Below, piece after piece: positions 9,079 through 19,025 of a DNA stretch of 64,000 bases. The number at the start of each line of letters is the position of its first letter. Within the stretch, counting starts at the first letter, position 1. The notes under the pieces are model-generated. The model was not told the DNA's origin and did no database searches. It was given only the letters and a program-made list of their open reading frames with translations. The stretch is from Alteromonas lipotrueae (GTDB lineage: Bacteria; Pseudomonadota; Gammaproteobacteria; Enterobacterales; Alteromonadaceae): NCBI RefSeq assembly GCF_019249215.1, contig NZ_JAESDI010000008.1, positions 186,001 to 250,000 on the forward strand. The letters are read 5' to 3'. A program made the position numbers and the translations under genes.

Positions 9079-9306
9079 GTTAAGAAATAAATCCTGTGTG
9101 ACCTACTCATTCTATAGTAGCAGTGATCGCATTAGTTTTACTAATGATAACCCATACTTTTACTCGTTTTATTTTTGCACGAGTTTTGGTTATTATTTGC
9201 GCGAACTTTGGAAAGAGCCTCGAATATCAACTCTTTACAAAGCCTATTTGTTAAGCAATTTAACAAGTGGAAACATATTTTTAAATTATTTTTATTAGGT
9301 GTGAAA

Positions 9307-9594
9307 ATGAAAAAACTACTACTAGCTAGTGTATCTGTAATGGCTTTTGCAAGCGCTGCTGCGAATGCTAACGTACAACCAGAAAAGATCAATCTTCAAT
9401 CGTTAATCGCTACGGCGATGACCAGCGTAAACATGGCAGACGTATTGCCTGAAAACGACGCTCACATTGTTGTTAAAAAGCAGTCAGCTGCATTGCTGGC
9501 AGAAGAAACGCAAATTGCGTTACATAAAAACTTACTTGCCATGGCAAAAGAAAATAATAAACAATCTACTGTATTAGTTGCTGAAAGCGAATAA
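9307..9594 (+). CDS. Small exported protein of unknown function
   Basis: This 95-residue protein starts with a textbook Sec signal peptide: MKKLLLASVSVMAFASAAANA, with probable cleavage after ANA near residue 21. The mature part of about 74 residues is helical, alanine-rich, has no cysteines and matches no family I recognise. The ATG was chosen over longer in-frame starts because the signal peptide begins there and AGGTG lies just upstream. It is a single gene between gcvA (divergent) and kdsA (convergent). A periplasmic location is inferred. Confidence 0.75.
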   Translation: MKKLLLASVSVMAFASAAANANVQPEKINLQSLIATAMTSVNMADVLPENDAHIVVKKQSAALLAEETQIALHKNLLAMAKENNKQSTVLVAESE

Positions 9595-9616
9595 TACACG
9601 CCCACACCTGATACGC

Positions 9617-9639
9617 ATGCCGGTGCGACGCACCGGCAT
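9617..9639. terminator. GC-rich hairpin between the exported-protein gene and kdsA
   Basis: A 23-base palindrome with arms ATGCCGGTGCG and its complement lies in the convergent gap. It lacks a clear T run on either side, so it is a plausible but weak terminator for both genes. Confidence 0.5.
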
Positions 9640-9655
9640 TCGCCATCAGACTTGC

Positions 9656-10534
<879 letters not shown>

Positions 10535-10906
10535 CTAGAATAAGGGTTGTTTAGTGACTGCCACCATCGCAGTGGTCATCAGTACCACGAGCGCGGCAAT
10601 GAAAAAGGCCCAACGTCCTAAGGTCGTTTTTGCTTTTTTAAGGGCAAATAAACCAAGTACGATATAAGCAATAACGCCAGCTAACTTGAATGTGAGCCAT
10701 GCATTTACAATGGGATATTGAGACAAGATCACACATAGCCAAACAGCACTGGCTAATAAAATAGTATCAATAATATGAGGCACAATTTTAACCCACTTTT
10801 TCGCTAAAATTGTGGCGTCAAATTGTGACCATACAAAGCGAAAAATAAACAGTAAAATACTTAATCCTACTGCCGTTAAGTGCAGATGTTTTGCCATCAT
10901 ATACAT
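10535..10906 (-). CDS. sirB2: SirB2-family membrane protein
   Basis: This 123-residue protein has four hydrophobic helices (about 8-25, 42-65, 70-90 and 97-115) and the SirB2 opening KHLHLTAVGLSILLF. SirB2 was named after Salmonella invasion-gene regulation but has no established biochemical role. The AGGA eight bases before the first ATG supports this start. Its place between prmC and kdsA is conserved, and the SirB1 partner (a transglutaminase/TPR protein) normally found here is absent from the window. Confidence 0.85.
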   Translation of the reverse strand: MYMMAKHLHLTAVGLSILLFIFRFVWSQFDATILAKKWVKIVPHIIDTILLASAVWLCVILSQYPIVNAWLTFKLAGVIAYIVLGLFALKKAKTTLGRWAFFIAALVVLMTTAMVAVTKQPLF

Positions 10907-10984
10907 ACAATAATTCCTATCGTTCTTGAGTTTTGATTATGTAATTATTCGTTATTGTACGTTATTTACTGACATTCGACTAAG

Positions 10985-12559
10985 TTAAACATACTCAGGA
11001 ATATCAGGGTACTGATGTTGAATAGCCATGAATTTTTCAATATGGTTCAACAGGTAGTCGACTAATAGCGGGTCGAAATGTCGCCCTTTTTCCGCCTTAA
11101 TAACCTTTTCCACCTTTTCTAATGGCCAAGCAGTTTTGTAAGGGCGAGTATTGATTAGTGCATCAAACACATCTAACAGGGTTGCAATACGGCTTTGTAA
11201 CCTTATGTCACTGCCTTTCAACCCTTCTGGGTACCCATTACCATCCCACCGCTCGTGGTGTTGCCGTGCCAATGTTGCGGCCAACTGAATGGTGGGTCGT
11301 GTTGAATCTTTTAAAATCTGATAGCCAAATTCGGCATGCTGACGAATAGCAAAAACTTCATCTTCCGTTAATGGCTCAGTTTTACGCAAAATGGTAACAG
11401 GTACCCGTGAATTACCTACATCATGAAGTGGTATAGCATGCTTTAGTACCCGCACGTCATTTTCATTCATGCCAATGCCACAGCCTATAATCTCTGCCAT
11501 CGCACTCATTCGCGTGATGTGATTACTTCCATGATCGTCATGCTCCATCGCTTTGCCTAAGCGCTCAATAATTTCTCTTTGAGTACTTTCTATTTCAATG
11601 GTTTTAAGCACATTATCAAAGGCGAGTTGGACGCTGTTCGAAAAGCGTCTAACCAAGTGTTTGTCATTTTCGCCTATACGGCGAGGTAACCCCGATAAAT
11701 ATAACAAAGCACCGTTTTGCGTTTTGCTATTACAATACGCCACCACATGATCTTCTGCGTACACAATTTCACGGTCGCGCATAGCGCGTTTGCAGAGTTC
11801 ATATTGCTCAGCGGAGACGGCATCTTTTAACAACACGCCTTCTTTGTCTGAATACTCGCCGTTACCTGCAAAAACATACAGCTCATTTAGTTTCAGTTCG
11901 CTACCGTGGTTAGATGATGCATCGGGAGTGGCTGCAACTGCAGTGGTAATATAAGCAGCATCTTTCGAACAGCCTAAGATAGATGCTAGCTGTTGAATAA
12001 TGCCTTGCATGAATTTTTCGAGCGAATTGGATGAAAACAAATCAACAGAGGCATCAATAATTTTTTCTAAGCCGGCACGGCTCTCTTCGATTACAATAAT
12101 ATCGCGATAAGAACGCAGCGCCGCAATAATAACCGTAAACAGCTTTTGTGCGGTTAGTTCTGTTTTCGATTTATAGTCATTAATGTCGTAATTAATAATG
12201 ACATCTTTTTCAGGGGCTTGCCCTGGCTGACCCGTTCGAAGAATAATGCGGGTAAAGTGATTGTCGAGTTCGTTGCGAACATACTCTGCCACTAGCAACC
12301 CCGCATCGTCACTTTCCATTACGACATCAAGTAAAACCACCGCTATGTCATCATGTTCTTCGAAACAACGCTTTGCTTCGTCGCCGTTATAAGCACTAAT
12401 GAATTCAAGGGTTTTGCCATTCAAGAAAAAGTCGTTGAGTGCCAATTTTGTGATGGCATGAACTTCTGGTTCATCGTCAACAATTAGAATTTTCCATCTG
12501 CCTAATTCTTCTACTACATCATCTTCATCGTCTTCGATGAACAGTAAGTCATCACTCAT
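10985..12559 (-). CDS. Response regulator with DUF3369 and HD-GYP domains
   Basis: This 524-residue cytoplasmic protein is built as a receiver domain (about 22-145, phospho-acceptor Asp in VVLLDVVME), a DUF3369 sensory region (about 160-330) and an HD-GYP domain (about 335-505) of the cyclic-di-GMP phosphodiesterase class. The metal and catalytic segments HDVGNSRVP, HHERWDGNGYP and LLDVFDAL are present. The usual HDxGK lysine is Asn here, while GYP is intact. The N-terminus is very acidic. No partner histidine kinase lies nearby. It interrupts the otherwise conserved prmC-sirB2 neighbourhood, so it looks like a lineage-specific insertion. Confidence 0.9.
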   Translation of the reverse strand: MSDDLLFIEDDEDDVVEELGRWKILIVDDEPEVHAITKLALNDFFLNGKTLEFISAYNGDEAKRCFEEHDDIAVVLLDVVMESDDAGLLVAEYVRNELDNHFTRIILRTGQPGQAPEKDVIINYDINDYKSKTELTAQKLFTVIIAALRSYRDIIVIEESRAGLEKIIDASVDLFSSNSLEKFMQGIIQQLASILGCSKDAAYITTAVAATPDASSNHGSELKLNELYVFAGNGEYSDKEGVLLKDAVSAEQYELCKRAMRDREIVYAEDHVVAYCNSKTQNGALLYLSGLPRRIGENDKHLVRRFSNSVQLAFDNVLKTIEIESTQREIIERLGKAMEHDDHGSNHITRMSAMAEIIGCGIGMNENDVRVLKHAIPLHDVGNSRVPVTILRKTEPLTEDEVFAIRQHAEFGYQILKDSTRPTIQLAATLARQHHERWDGNGYPEGLKGSDIRLQSRIATLLDVFDALINTRPYKTAWPLEKVEKVIKAEKGRHFDPLLVDYLLNHIEKFMAIQHQYPDIPEYV

Positions 12560-12644
12560 CTATCACTTCCTACTCCCCAAATGCTCCTAAAATACTAATG
12601 CAATACGTATTTTTAGCAAGTCCCTATATAATGGCAGCACGTTT

Positions 12645-13511
12645 TTATGACGTTGTGGATAGATAACCGTACGTGACTCGCTCATTCCCACCATAGTCGT
12701 TTTCGGTACGAATACTCACAAAACCATGGGCTTTTAACAGGCCGCCAACCGCTTTTGATTGGTCGAAACCATGTTCAAAAGCCAGTAAGCCGCCTTCAAA
12801 TAAATGGGGAGCTGCAAGTGCAATAATGTGCTTAATATCGTCGAGCCCATCAGCGCCTGATGTAAGTGCTGATGCAGGTTCAAAGCGCACATCGCCTTGC
12901 TGAAGAAATGGACTGGATGTTTCTATATAAGGTGGATTGGAAACGATAACGTGAAATTTTTCATTCGCTAAATTATCGAACCAACTACTTTGTTTAAAGT
13001 GTACATTTGAGATGTTATTAAGCGTAGCATTGCGGGTAGCGAGTTGAACGGCTTCATGTAGTAAATCTACACCTGTGACCTTTGCGCTAGGTAATTCTGA
13101 GGCTAGCGCCAAGGCAATTGCCCCTGTGCCTGTACCTAAATCACAAATCGCTAACCCATTATTTTCTAGATCTGGGAAAAACGGTTCCGACGCGATACAT
13201 GCAAGAGTTTGCTCTACTAACACTTCCGTATCGGGGCGAGGAATTAAAGTATGGGGTGTTGTAGCTAAACGCAGTGTCCAAAAATCCCGGCTGCCCGTTA
13301 GGTAAGCCACTGGCATGCCTTCAACACGTTTACTGACTAGCGTTTTATATTGAGATAACTCATTCTCGTTTACTGTTTTGTCAGGCCATGTAAATAGATA
13401 AACCTGAGGTTTATCTAACACATGGCTTAACAGTACTTTAGCATCAACTGCTGGCGACTCGCCTTCGTGCAACTCGGCTATCGCCCACGCTAATGCGGCG
13501 TCTATACGCAT
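12645..13511 (-). CDS. prmC: Release factor glutamine methyltransferase PrmC
   Basis: PrmC methylates the glutamine of the GGQ motif in release factors RF1 and RF2. This 288-residue form begins MRIDAALAWA, four bases after the prfA stop. A longer reading frame extends into prfA, but that extra sequence is not family-like. An N-terminal helical substrate domain precedes the SAM-binding motif DLGTGTGAIALALA, and the catalytic NPPY is in VSNPPYIE. Adjacency to its substrate's gene prfA is the usual arrangement. Confidence 0.95.
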   Translation of the reverse strand: MRIDAALAWAIAELHEGESPAVDAKVLLSHVLDKPQVYLFTWPDKTVNENELSQYKTLVSKRVEGMPVAYLTGSRDFWTLRLATTPHTLIPRPDTEVLVEQTLACIASEPFFPDLENNGLAICDLGTGTGAIALALASELPSAKVTGVDLLHEAVQLATRNATLNNISNVHFKQSSWFDNLANEKFHVIVSNPPYIETSSPFLQQGDVRFEPASALTSGADGLDDIKHIIALAAPHLFEGGLLAFEHGFDQSKAVGGLLKAHGFVSIRTENDYGGNERVTYGYLSTTS

Positions 13512-13515
13512 GGTA

Positions 13516-14601
13516 TTAGTCGTCTGACAACGAGGCGAGTAAGTCAGCTTGGTGCTCTTGCATGATAGGGTCAAGAAGCTGTTTCAAATCACCTTCTATC
13601 ACTTCATCTAACCGGTAAATCGTTAAGTTAATGCGGTGATCGGTGACACGCCCTTGCGGGAAATTATAAGTACGGATTCGCTCTGAACGATCACCACTTC
13701 CTACCAGACTCTTACGAGTAGAGGCTTCTTCTGCCGCACGCTTTTCTTCTTCAATATTGTTCAAACGCGCTTGCAATACCGACATGGCTTTGGCGCGGTT
13801 TTTATGTTGCGAACGCTCGTCCTGGCATTCAACCACTAACCCAGACGGTATGTGAGTAATACGAATAGCCGAGTCGGTTTTGTTAACGTGCTGACCACCT
13901 GCGCCAGATGCTCTAAAGGTATCAATGCGAAGATCCGCTGGATTAATATCAATCGCTTCTGATTCAGGGATTTCAGGTAATACTGCAACAGTACAGGCAG
14001 ACGTATGAATACGACCTTGAGATTCAGTGTCAGGTACGCGCTGAACACGGTGGCCGCCTGATTCAAATTTCAAGATACCGTAAACGCCATCGCCACTAAT
14101 ATTCGCAACTACTTCTTTATAACCACCATGCTCACCTTCGTTAGCGTTAACTAGCTCTACGCGCCAACCTTTGGTTTCTGCATAACGGCTGTACATACGG
14201 AACAAATCACCGGCGAAAATAGCCGCTTCATCACCACCGGCACCGGCTCGGACTTCTAAGAAACAGTTGCTATCATCGTTAGGATCTTTAGGTAACAATA
14301 AAACTTGTAACTCAGTTTCTAGGCGTTCAATATCCGCTTTCGCAATTTTAAGTTCTTCTTGCGCCATTTCACGCATTTCTGCATCATCTTCTTTCAACAT
14401 TTCATTCGCTGAATCAAGATTCTCTTGCGCTTGTTGATAGGCATTAAATCCACCCACTACGCTTTCAAGCTGGCTGAACTCTTTTGACAAATTACGAAAC
14501 TTTTCTTGATTGCCGATTACTTGCGGATCGCCCAATAAGGCCTGCACTTCTTCGAAGCGTTCCACCAAGTTTTCGAGTTTTCTGACAACCGAGTCTTTCA
14601 T
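13516..14601 (-). CDS. prfA: Peptide chain release factor 1 (RF1)
   Basis: RF1 terminates translation at UAA and UAG. The 361-residue protein carries the GGQ peptidyl-hydrolysis motif in [13 protein letters not shown] (about residue 232) and the codon-reading P-x-T tripeptide as PDT in [10 protein letters not shown], where E. coli has PAT. The middle position of that tripeptide varies among bacteria. It lies between hemA (15 bases upstream) and prmC (four bases downstream), the standard hemA-prfA-prmC operon. Confidence 0.97.
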   Translation of the reverse strand: MKDSVVRKLENLVERFEEVQALLGDPQVIGNQEKFRNLSKEFSQLESVVGGFNAYQQAQENLDSANEMLKEDDAEMREMAQEELKIAKADIERLETELQVLLLPKDPNDDSNCFLEVRAGAGGDEAAIFAGDLFRMYSRYAETKGWRVELVNANEGEHGGYKEVVANISGDGVYGILKFESGGHRVQRVPDTESQGRIHTSACTVAVLPEIPESEAIDINPADLRIDTFRASGAGGQHVNKTDSAIRITHIPSGLVVECQDERSQHKNRAKAMSVLQARLNNIEEEKRAAEEASTRKSLVGSGDRSERIRTYNFPQGRVTDHRINLTIYRLDEVIEGDLKQLLDPIMQEHQADLLASLSDD

Positions 14602-14616
14602 ATTTTTATGTTTACC

Positions 14617-15891
14617 TTATTTTTTGATATCTGACGTAGTGTCAGATAACGATAATGCCTGCCCCAACCACCGACTCAGCGCCGGGTCATCATGCATTGC
14701 AGCTTCTCTAAGTGCCAGGGTTGTGGGGTGCAGCAATGTATTGGTTAGCTTATAGGCCATTTCACTTAAAACCGTTTCGGCGTCTTTGCCTTCGGTTAAC
14801 TGCGCCAATGCTTTTTCTACTACATCGTCGCGCTGTTCCATGCCTTTTTGACGATACTGCCTAACTAAATCAATAGATTGTTGAGACTGCTTCCAGCTCA
14901 TGTAATCGCCAGCTTGCTTCTCAATCAACTTTTCAGCTTCCAGCGCCGCTTGCTCACGATTTTGTAAATTCTTTTGAACGATGTGCTGTAAATCATCTAC
15001 GGTATATAAATAGGCATCACCCAATTCGTTCACTTGCGCTTCAATGTCACGAGGTACCGCTAAATCAACTAAAAACATGGGCATATTTCTGCGTTGTTTC
15101 AACGCCTTCTCTACCATGCCCTTCCCTATTAAGGGTAGTTGACTGGCAGTAGAGCTGATCACTATATCAAAATCTTTTAGGTGTTCCGGTACCTGTGAAA
15201 GGGTATACACACTGGCATCCAATTTTTCAGCCAAGGCTTCTGCACGAGAAATAGTTCGGTTCGCTACCGCTAGACAAGTAACACCTTGCTCTTTTAAGTG
15301 CTGTGCCACTAACTCAATGGTTTCACCCGCACCCACCAGTAGCACCGAGCGCTTGGGTAGCTCAGCAAATATATGCTTTGCTAATTGAACTGCAGCATAA
15401 GCTACGCTGACGGCATTCGCGCCAATTTCAGTTTCGCTGCGTACCCGCTTAGCTACAGAAAAGGTATGCTGAAATAGTTTATCAAACTCGGTATTAATCA
15501 TACCTGAGTGTTTGGCATCACCAAAGGCTTGCTTTACTTGCCCTAATATCTGCGGTTCACCAAGAATGAGCGAATCTAACCCACTTGCCACCCGCATAAT
15601 ATGTTTAACCGCATCATCTGCGGCAAGCACATAACTGTTATTGGCAATTTCATCAACTTCAACATGGTGGAAGTTTGATAACCACGCTAATAATGCAGTC
15701 GCAGTTTCATGCTGGGTGTTCACGTAAAGCTCTGTGCGGTTGCACGTAGAGACAATTACCGACTCATCAACCCCGTCCACCTTTCTTAATGACGCAAGCG
15801 CTTCCACCAGAGAGTCTGGTGTAAAAGCCACTTTTTCACGCAATGCGACAGGGGCGGTTTTGTGGTTAATACCAAGGGCGAGTAGAGTCAT
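14617..15891 (-). CDS. hemA: Glutamyl-tRNA reductase
   Basis: HemA reduces glutamyl-tRNA to glutamate-1-semialdehyde, the first step of C5-pathway tetrapyrrole synthesis. The 424-residue protein has the nucleophilic cysteine in STCNRTELYV (about residue 50), the substrate motif GEPQILGQVKQAF, an NADPH domain with LLVGAGETIELVAQHL, and a C-terminal helical dimerisation domain. It is divergent from lolB across about 114 bases and heads the prfA-prmC run. Confidence 0.97.
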   Translation of the reverse strand: MTLLALGINHKTAPVALREKVAFTPDSLVEALASLRKVDGVDESVIVSTCNRTELYVNTQHETATALLAWLSNFHHVEVDEIANNSYVLAADDAVKHIMRVASGLDSLILGEPQILGQVKQAFGDAKHSGMINTEFDKLFQHTFSVAKRVRSETEIGANAVSVAYAAVQLAKHIFAELPKRSVLLVGAGETIELVAQHLKEQGVTCLAVANRTISRAEALAEKLDASVYTLSQVPEHLKDFDIVISSTASQLPLIGKGMVEKALKQRRNMPMFLVDLAVPRDIEAQVNELGDAYLYTVDDLQHIVQKNLQNREQAALEAEKLIEKQAGDYMSWKQSQQSIDLVRQYRQKGMEQRDDVVEKALAQLTEGKDAETVLSEMAYKLTNTLLHPTTLALREAAMHDDPALSRWLGQALSLSDTTSDIKK

Positions 15892-16005
15892 TCAAATCTG
15901 TGCTGGCAACGTCGGACGCGCATTGTACGAAAAACCCAAAATGATTGAAAGTGTTGGTAGAACTGTGTTCACATAAAGTATGCACTTTACCTAAGACGAC
16001 ACCCA

Positions 16006-16626
16006 ATGATTCGCTTTGCTTTTTTACTTGTAGTGGTTAGCCTATTTATCAGCGCCTGTATCACCTTACCTGATGGTCCTGAAGACGCCGTCAACCTTAG
16101 CGCCCAGCTTAAAAAGGTGGCTCAAGTTGATGCCTGGCAATTGCGCGGAAAAATAGCCTTCAGAAAGGAAAAAGAAGGGGCTAGCGCGAACCTATTGTGG
16201 AAAACCGATGACGCCAATTTTCATTTCCGATTAACCAATTTACTCGGTGTAACCATGGTTGATTTGAATGTAAATGGTGATAAAGCCATTTTAGAAGCCG
16301 GTAATGAAGTATATGAAGACGCCGATCCTGAACCTTTAATCTATTATACCACTGGCATGGATATTCCCGTCGCCCCCTTACTTTCGTGGATCAAAGGGCT
16401 TCCTCTTGCCGATGATAAATTTACCCTTACCGACAAGGGTTTGCTTAATACCCTTGAAAGCAATTGTCGTGCATGTAAAGGCTGGCAAGTGAGTTATGCT
16501 AACTATGGCAATGTGACTACCCCCGAAGGCAATAATGTGTGGCTGCCCCACGCTATTAATTTGGTTCAACCCAACCCGCCATCAACGCAATTAAAAATAA
16601 AAATATATGAATGGACGCTGCTTTAG
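16006..16626 (+). CDS. lolB: Outer-membrane lipoprotein insertase LolB
   Basis: LolB accepts lipoproteins from LolA and inserts them into the outer membrane, and is itself a lipoprotein. The 206-residue precursor has a lipobox LFISAC (Cys about 18), followed by the mature beta-barrel-like fold with WQLRGKIAFR and FRLTNLLGVTMVDL. The order hemA-lolB-ispE-prs is conserved from E. coli to pseudomonads. The ribosome-binding site is weak. Its coding end overlaps a longer reading frame of ispE, but the functional ispE start lies 110 bases later. Confidence 0.93.
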   Translation: MIRFAFLLVVVSLFISACITLPDGPEDAVNLSAQLKKVAQVDAWQLRGKIAFRKEKEGASANLLWKTDDANFHFRLTNLLGVTMVDLNVNGDKAILEAGNEVYEDADPEPLIYYTTGMDIPVAPLLSWIKGLPLADDKFTLTDKGLLNTLESNCRACKGWQVSYANYGNVTTPEGNNVWLPHAINLVQPNPPSTQLKIKIYEWTLL

Positions 16627-16736
16627 TTTCAAGCCTAAACCTAGCAGCGTCAAACCTAGCACTAAAAAAAGCTAGAAGTAACAAACTAAGTCGTGACAAA
16701 CTCAGTTGTGACAGGCTCGGAAGTAAAGAAATAAAC

Positions 16737-17642
16737 ATGACTAATTCAGAAGTAACGAATCCACAAGAGATAAGCCCAGATTGGTGGCCATCTCCCGCCA
16801 AACTTAATCTTTTTCTACATATTAATGGTCGTTACCCGAACGGCTATCACCAATTGCAAAGCTTATTTCAGATGCTTAATTACGGCGACAAGCTTGCTTT
16901 TGACATTAATGATTCGGGTAAAATTTCTATGGCTACCCCGCTCGAAGGGGTAAAAGATGAAGATAATCTTATTGTGCGTGCCGCTAAGCTATTAGCTGAA
17001 CATGCTCATATTGATAAAGGTGTTAGCATTAGTGTAGAAAAATGCTTACCCATGGGCGGCGGAATTGGCGGCGGATCTTCAAATGCCGCCACAACGCTAG
17101 TCGCTTTGAATCATTTGTGGGGGACGGGGCTAAAAGAAGATGAACTTGCTGAATTTGGGTTAAAGTTAGGCGCCGATGTACCTATTTTTGTTCGCGGGCT
17201 TACCGCTTTTGCATCAGGAGTAGGTGAAGAGATCACCCCTGCCCCGCAACAAGAAAAATGGTATTTGGTGGCGAACCCCAATGTGCATATTAGTACCGCC
17301 GAGGTATTTACCGCTGAACAATTGCCTAGAAATACACCAATTATGCAGTGGGAAGACTACCAATTTGGAAAAACTCGCAATGATTGTCAGCAATTAGTCG
17401 TTAATCGCTATCCCGAAGTTGCAAATTTATTACAGTGGTTGGTACACTACGCACCGTCGCGAATGACGGGCACAGGTGCCTGCGTATTTGCCACCTTTTC
17501 TGACGAAGTTTCCGCTAAACAAGTTCAGGCTAAACTGCCTGCTGCTTGGCAAAGTTTTGTTGCAAAAGGTGTGAATCGCTCACCGCTATTACAAAAATTA
17601 AAAAAATCAGAGCACGTGTACGCCACATCGGACAAGAAATAA
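16737..17642 (+). CDS. ispE: 4-diphosphocytidyl-2-C-methyl-D-erythritol kinase
   Basis: IspE phosphorylates CDP-methylerythritol in the MEP isoprenoid pathway. This GHMP kinase carries the substrate motif [14 protein letters not shown] and the ATP motif [17 protein letters not shown], plus the C-terminal [12 protein letters not shown]. The start giving 301 residues was chosen because the family begins just before WPSPAKLN. An upstream in-frame ATG would add 42 low-complexity residues and overlap lolB. The tRNA-Gln gene begins five bases after the stop, so the message probably runs on through it into prs. Confidence 0.95.
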   Translation: MTNSEVTNPQEISPDWWPSPAKLNLFLHINGRYPNGYHQLQSLFQMLNYGDKLAFDINDSGKISMATPLEGVKDEDNLIVRAAKLLAEHAHIDKGVSISVEKCLPMGGGIGGGSSNAATTLVALNHLWGTGLKEDELAEFGLKLGADVPIFVRGLTAFASGVGEEITPAPQQEKWYLVANPNVHISTAEVFTAEQLPRNTPIMQWEDYQFGKTRNDCQQLVVNRYPEVANLLQWLVHYAPSRMTGTGACVFATFSDEVSAKQVQAKLPAAWQSFVAKGVNRSPLLQKLKKSEHVYATSDKK

Positions 17643-17647
17643 AAAAT

Positions 17648-17723
17648 TGGGGTATAGCCAAGTTGGTAAGGCAGCGGGTTTTGATCCCGCCATTCGTAGG
17701 TTCGAGTCCTGCTACCCCAGCCA
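17648..17723 (+). tRNA. tRNA-Gln (UUG)
   Basis: The sequence folds as a cloverleaf with acceptor arms TGGGGTA and TACCCCA, anticodon arm GCGGG/CCCGC around TTTTGAT (anticodon TTG), T-arm TTCGAGT and an encoded CCA. It lies between ispE and prs, as in several other gammaproteobacteria. An identical second copy is found downstream in the Met-Leu-Gln tRNA cluster. Confidence 0.97.
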
Positions 17724-17757
17724 AACCTCTTTTATCAACGCACTGAGGAACCCACTT

Positions 17758-18705
17758 GTGCCAGATATGAAGCTCTTTGCAGGTAATGCCGTACCAGAAC
17801 TTGCCCAGAAAGTCGCCGATCGCCTTTATACCAAACTCGGAAACGCCAAAGTAGGCCGTTTCAGTGATGGTGAAATTAGCGTAGAAATTCATGAAAACGT
17901 CCGTGGTTCGGACGTTTTTATTATCCAATCAACCTGTGCACCCACTAATGACAACCTAATGGAATTGATCGTGATGATCGACGCTTTGCGCCGCGCATCA
18001 GCAGGTCGTATTACTGCGGTAATTCCATACTTTGGTTATGCGCGTCAAGACCGTCGCGTTCGTTCAGCCCGGGTGCCAATTACTGCAAAGGTTGTCGCAG
18101 ACTTTCTTTCTAACGTTGGTGTAGATAGAGTACTTACTATCGACTTGCACGCCGAGCAGATTCAAGGTTTCTTCGATGTACCTGTAGATAATGCATTCGG
18201 AACGCCTATCCTGTTGGCCGACATGGTTCAACGTGATTTTGCCGATCCGGTTGTAGTATCGCCAGATATTGGCGGTGTTGTTCGAGCACGTGCTACCGCT
18301 AAGCTACTTAACGATGCTGATCTTGCCATTATCGACAAACGCCGTCCTAAGGCGAACGTTGCTCAGGTAATGAACATAATTGGTGACGTTAATGACCGTG
18401 ACTGTATTATTGTGGATGACATGATTGATACTGGCGGCACGTTAGCGAAAGCAGCTGAAGCATTGAAAAGCCATGGTGCACGTAATGTTTATGCTTACGC
18501 CACCCATGCAATTTTCTCTGGTAACGCAGCACAGAACCTAAAAGAATCTGTCATCGATGAAATTATCATTACCGATTCTATTCCGCTTAGTGCAGATATG
18601 CAGAAGATTGGAAAAGTGAAACAACTAACATTATCTGAAATGCTTGCTGAAACGATTCGTCGTATCAGCAACGAAGAGTCTATTTCAGCGATGTTTGAGT
18701 ACTAG
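17758..18705 (+). CDS. prs: Ribose-phosphate pyrophosphokinase (PRPP synthase)
   Basis: Prs makes phosphoribosyl pyrophosphate from ribose-5-phosphate and ATP, feeding purine, pyrimidine, histidine, tryptophan and NAD synthesis. The GTG start gives a 315-residue protein opening [17 protein letters not shown], the exact E. coli length. A GAGG sits nine bases before it, whereas the ATG three codons later is too far from that site. The ATP/flexible loop [12 protein letters not shown], the [12 protein letters not shown] segment and the PRPP loop [11 protein letters not shown] are all present. A strong terminator follows. Confidence 0.97.
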   Translation: MPDMKLFAGNAVPELAQKVADRLYTKLGNAKVGRFSDGEISVEIHENVRGSDVFIIQSTCAPTNDNLMELIVMIDALRRASAGRITAVIPYFGYARQDRRVRSARVPITAKVVADFLSNVGVDRVLTIDLHAEQIQGFFDVPVDNAFGTPILLADMVQRDFADPVVVSPDIGGVVRARATAKLLNDADLAIIDKRRPKANVAQVMNIIGDVNDRDCIIVDDMIDTGGTLAKAAEALKSHGARNVYAYATHAIFSGNAAQNLKESVIDEIIITDSIPLSADMQKIGKVKQLTLSEMLAETIRRISNEESISAMFEY

Positions 18706-18787
18706 TTTCTAGTAACCGTCACAAGTACTCATCTCGAATTCTCGCCGCGAATAAGTTAAGCGATGACAGTTCGACGATTTATATATA

Positions 18788-18811
18788 AAAGGGCCTACGG
18801 GCCCTTTTTTT
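18788..18811 (+). terminator. Intrinsic terminator after prs
   Basis: The 8-bp arms AAAGGGCC and GGCCCTTT around a 4-nt loop run into a T tract. This ends the lolB-ispE-tRNA-prs transcript. Confidence 0.9.
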
Positions 18812-19025
18812 GTGCCTACTATTCTTGCCTCTTCATCTCCACATTAAAAATCACCTGAAAAAAGTAAAATATTTAGTGTCTCTTTTACTATTATTAACAC
18901 TCGTAGACTAAGTCGTAGACTAACGGTCGAATTTCAACCACGATCAGTCTGTTAAAAAAGTTGTTCCTAACGTGAGTTTTCTTACAAGCCACGTTCAAAT
19001 ACAAATAATAAAAAAGGAGCGGTTA

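Noticed and set aside
9008..9298. 96-codon frame antisense to the gcvA start and through its promoter
   Set aside because: It overlaps the N-terminus of gcvA, and its composition is unlike a protein of this genome.
17648..17723. tRNA-Gln as an attachment site for an integrated element
   Set aside because: No integrase, phage or conjugation gene follows either copy, and the interval contains only essential and ordinary metabolic genes.
17530..17928. Antisense frame across ispE, tRNA-Gln and prs
   Set aside because: It runs through a tRNA gene and two well-supported genes on the opposite strand.
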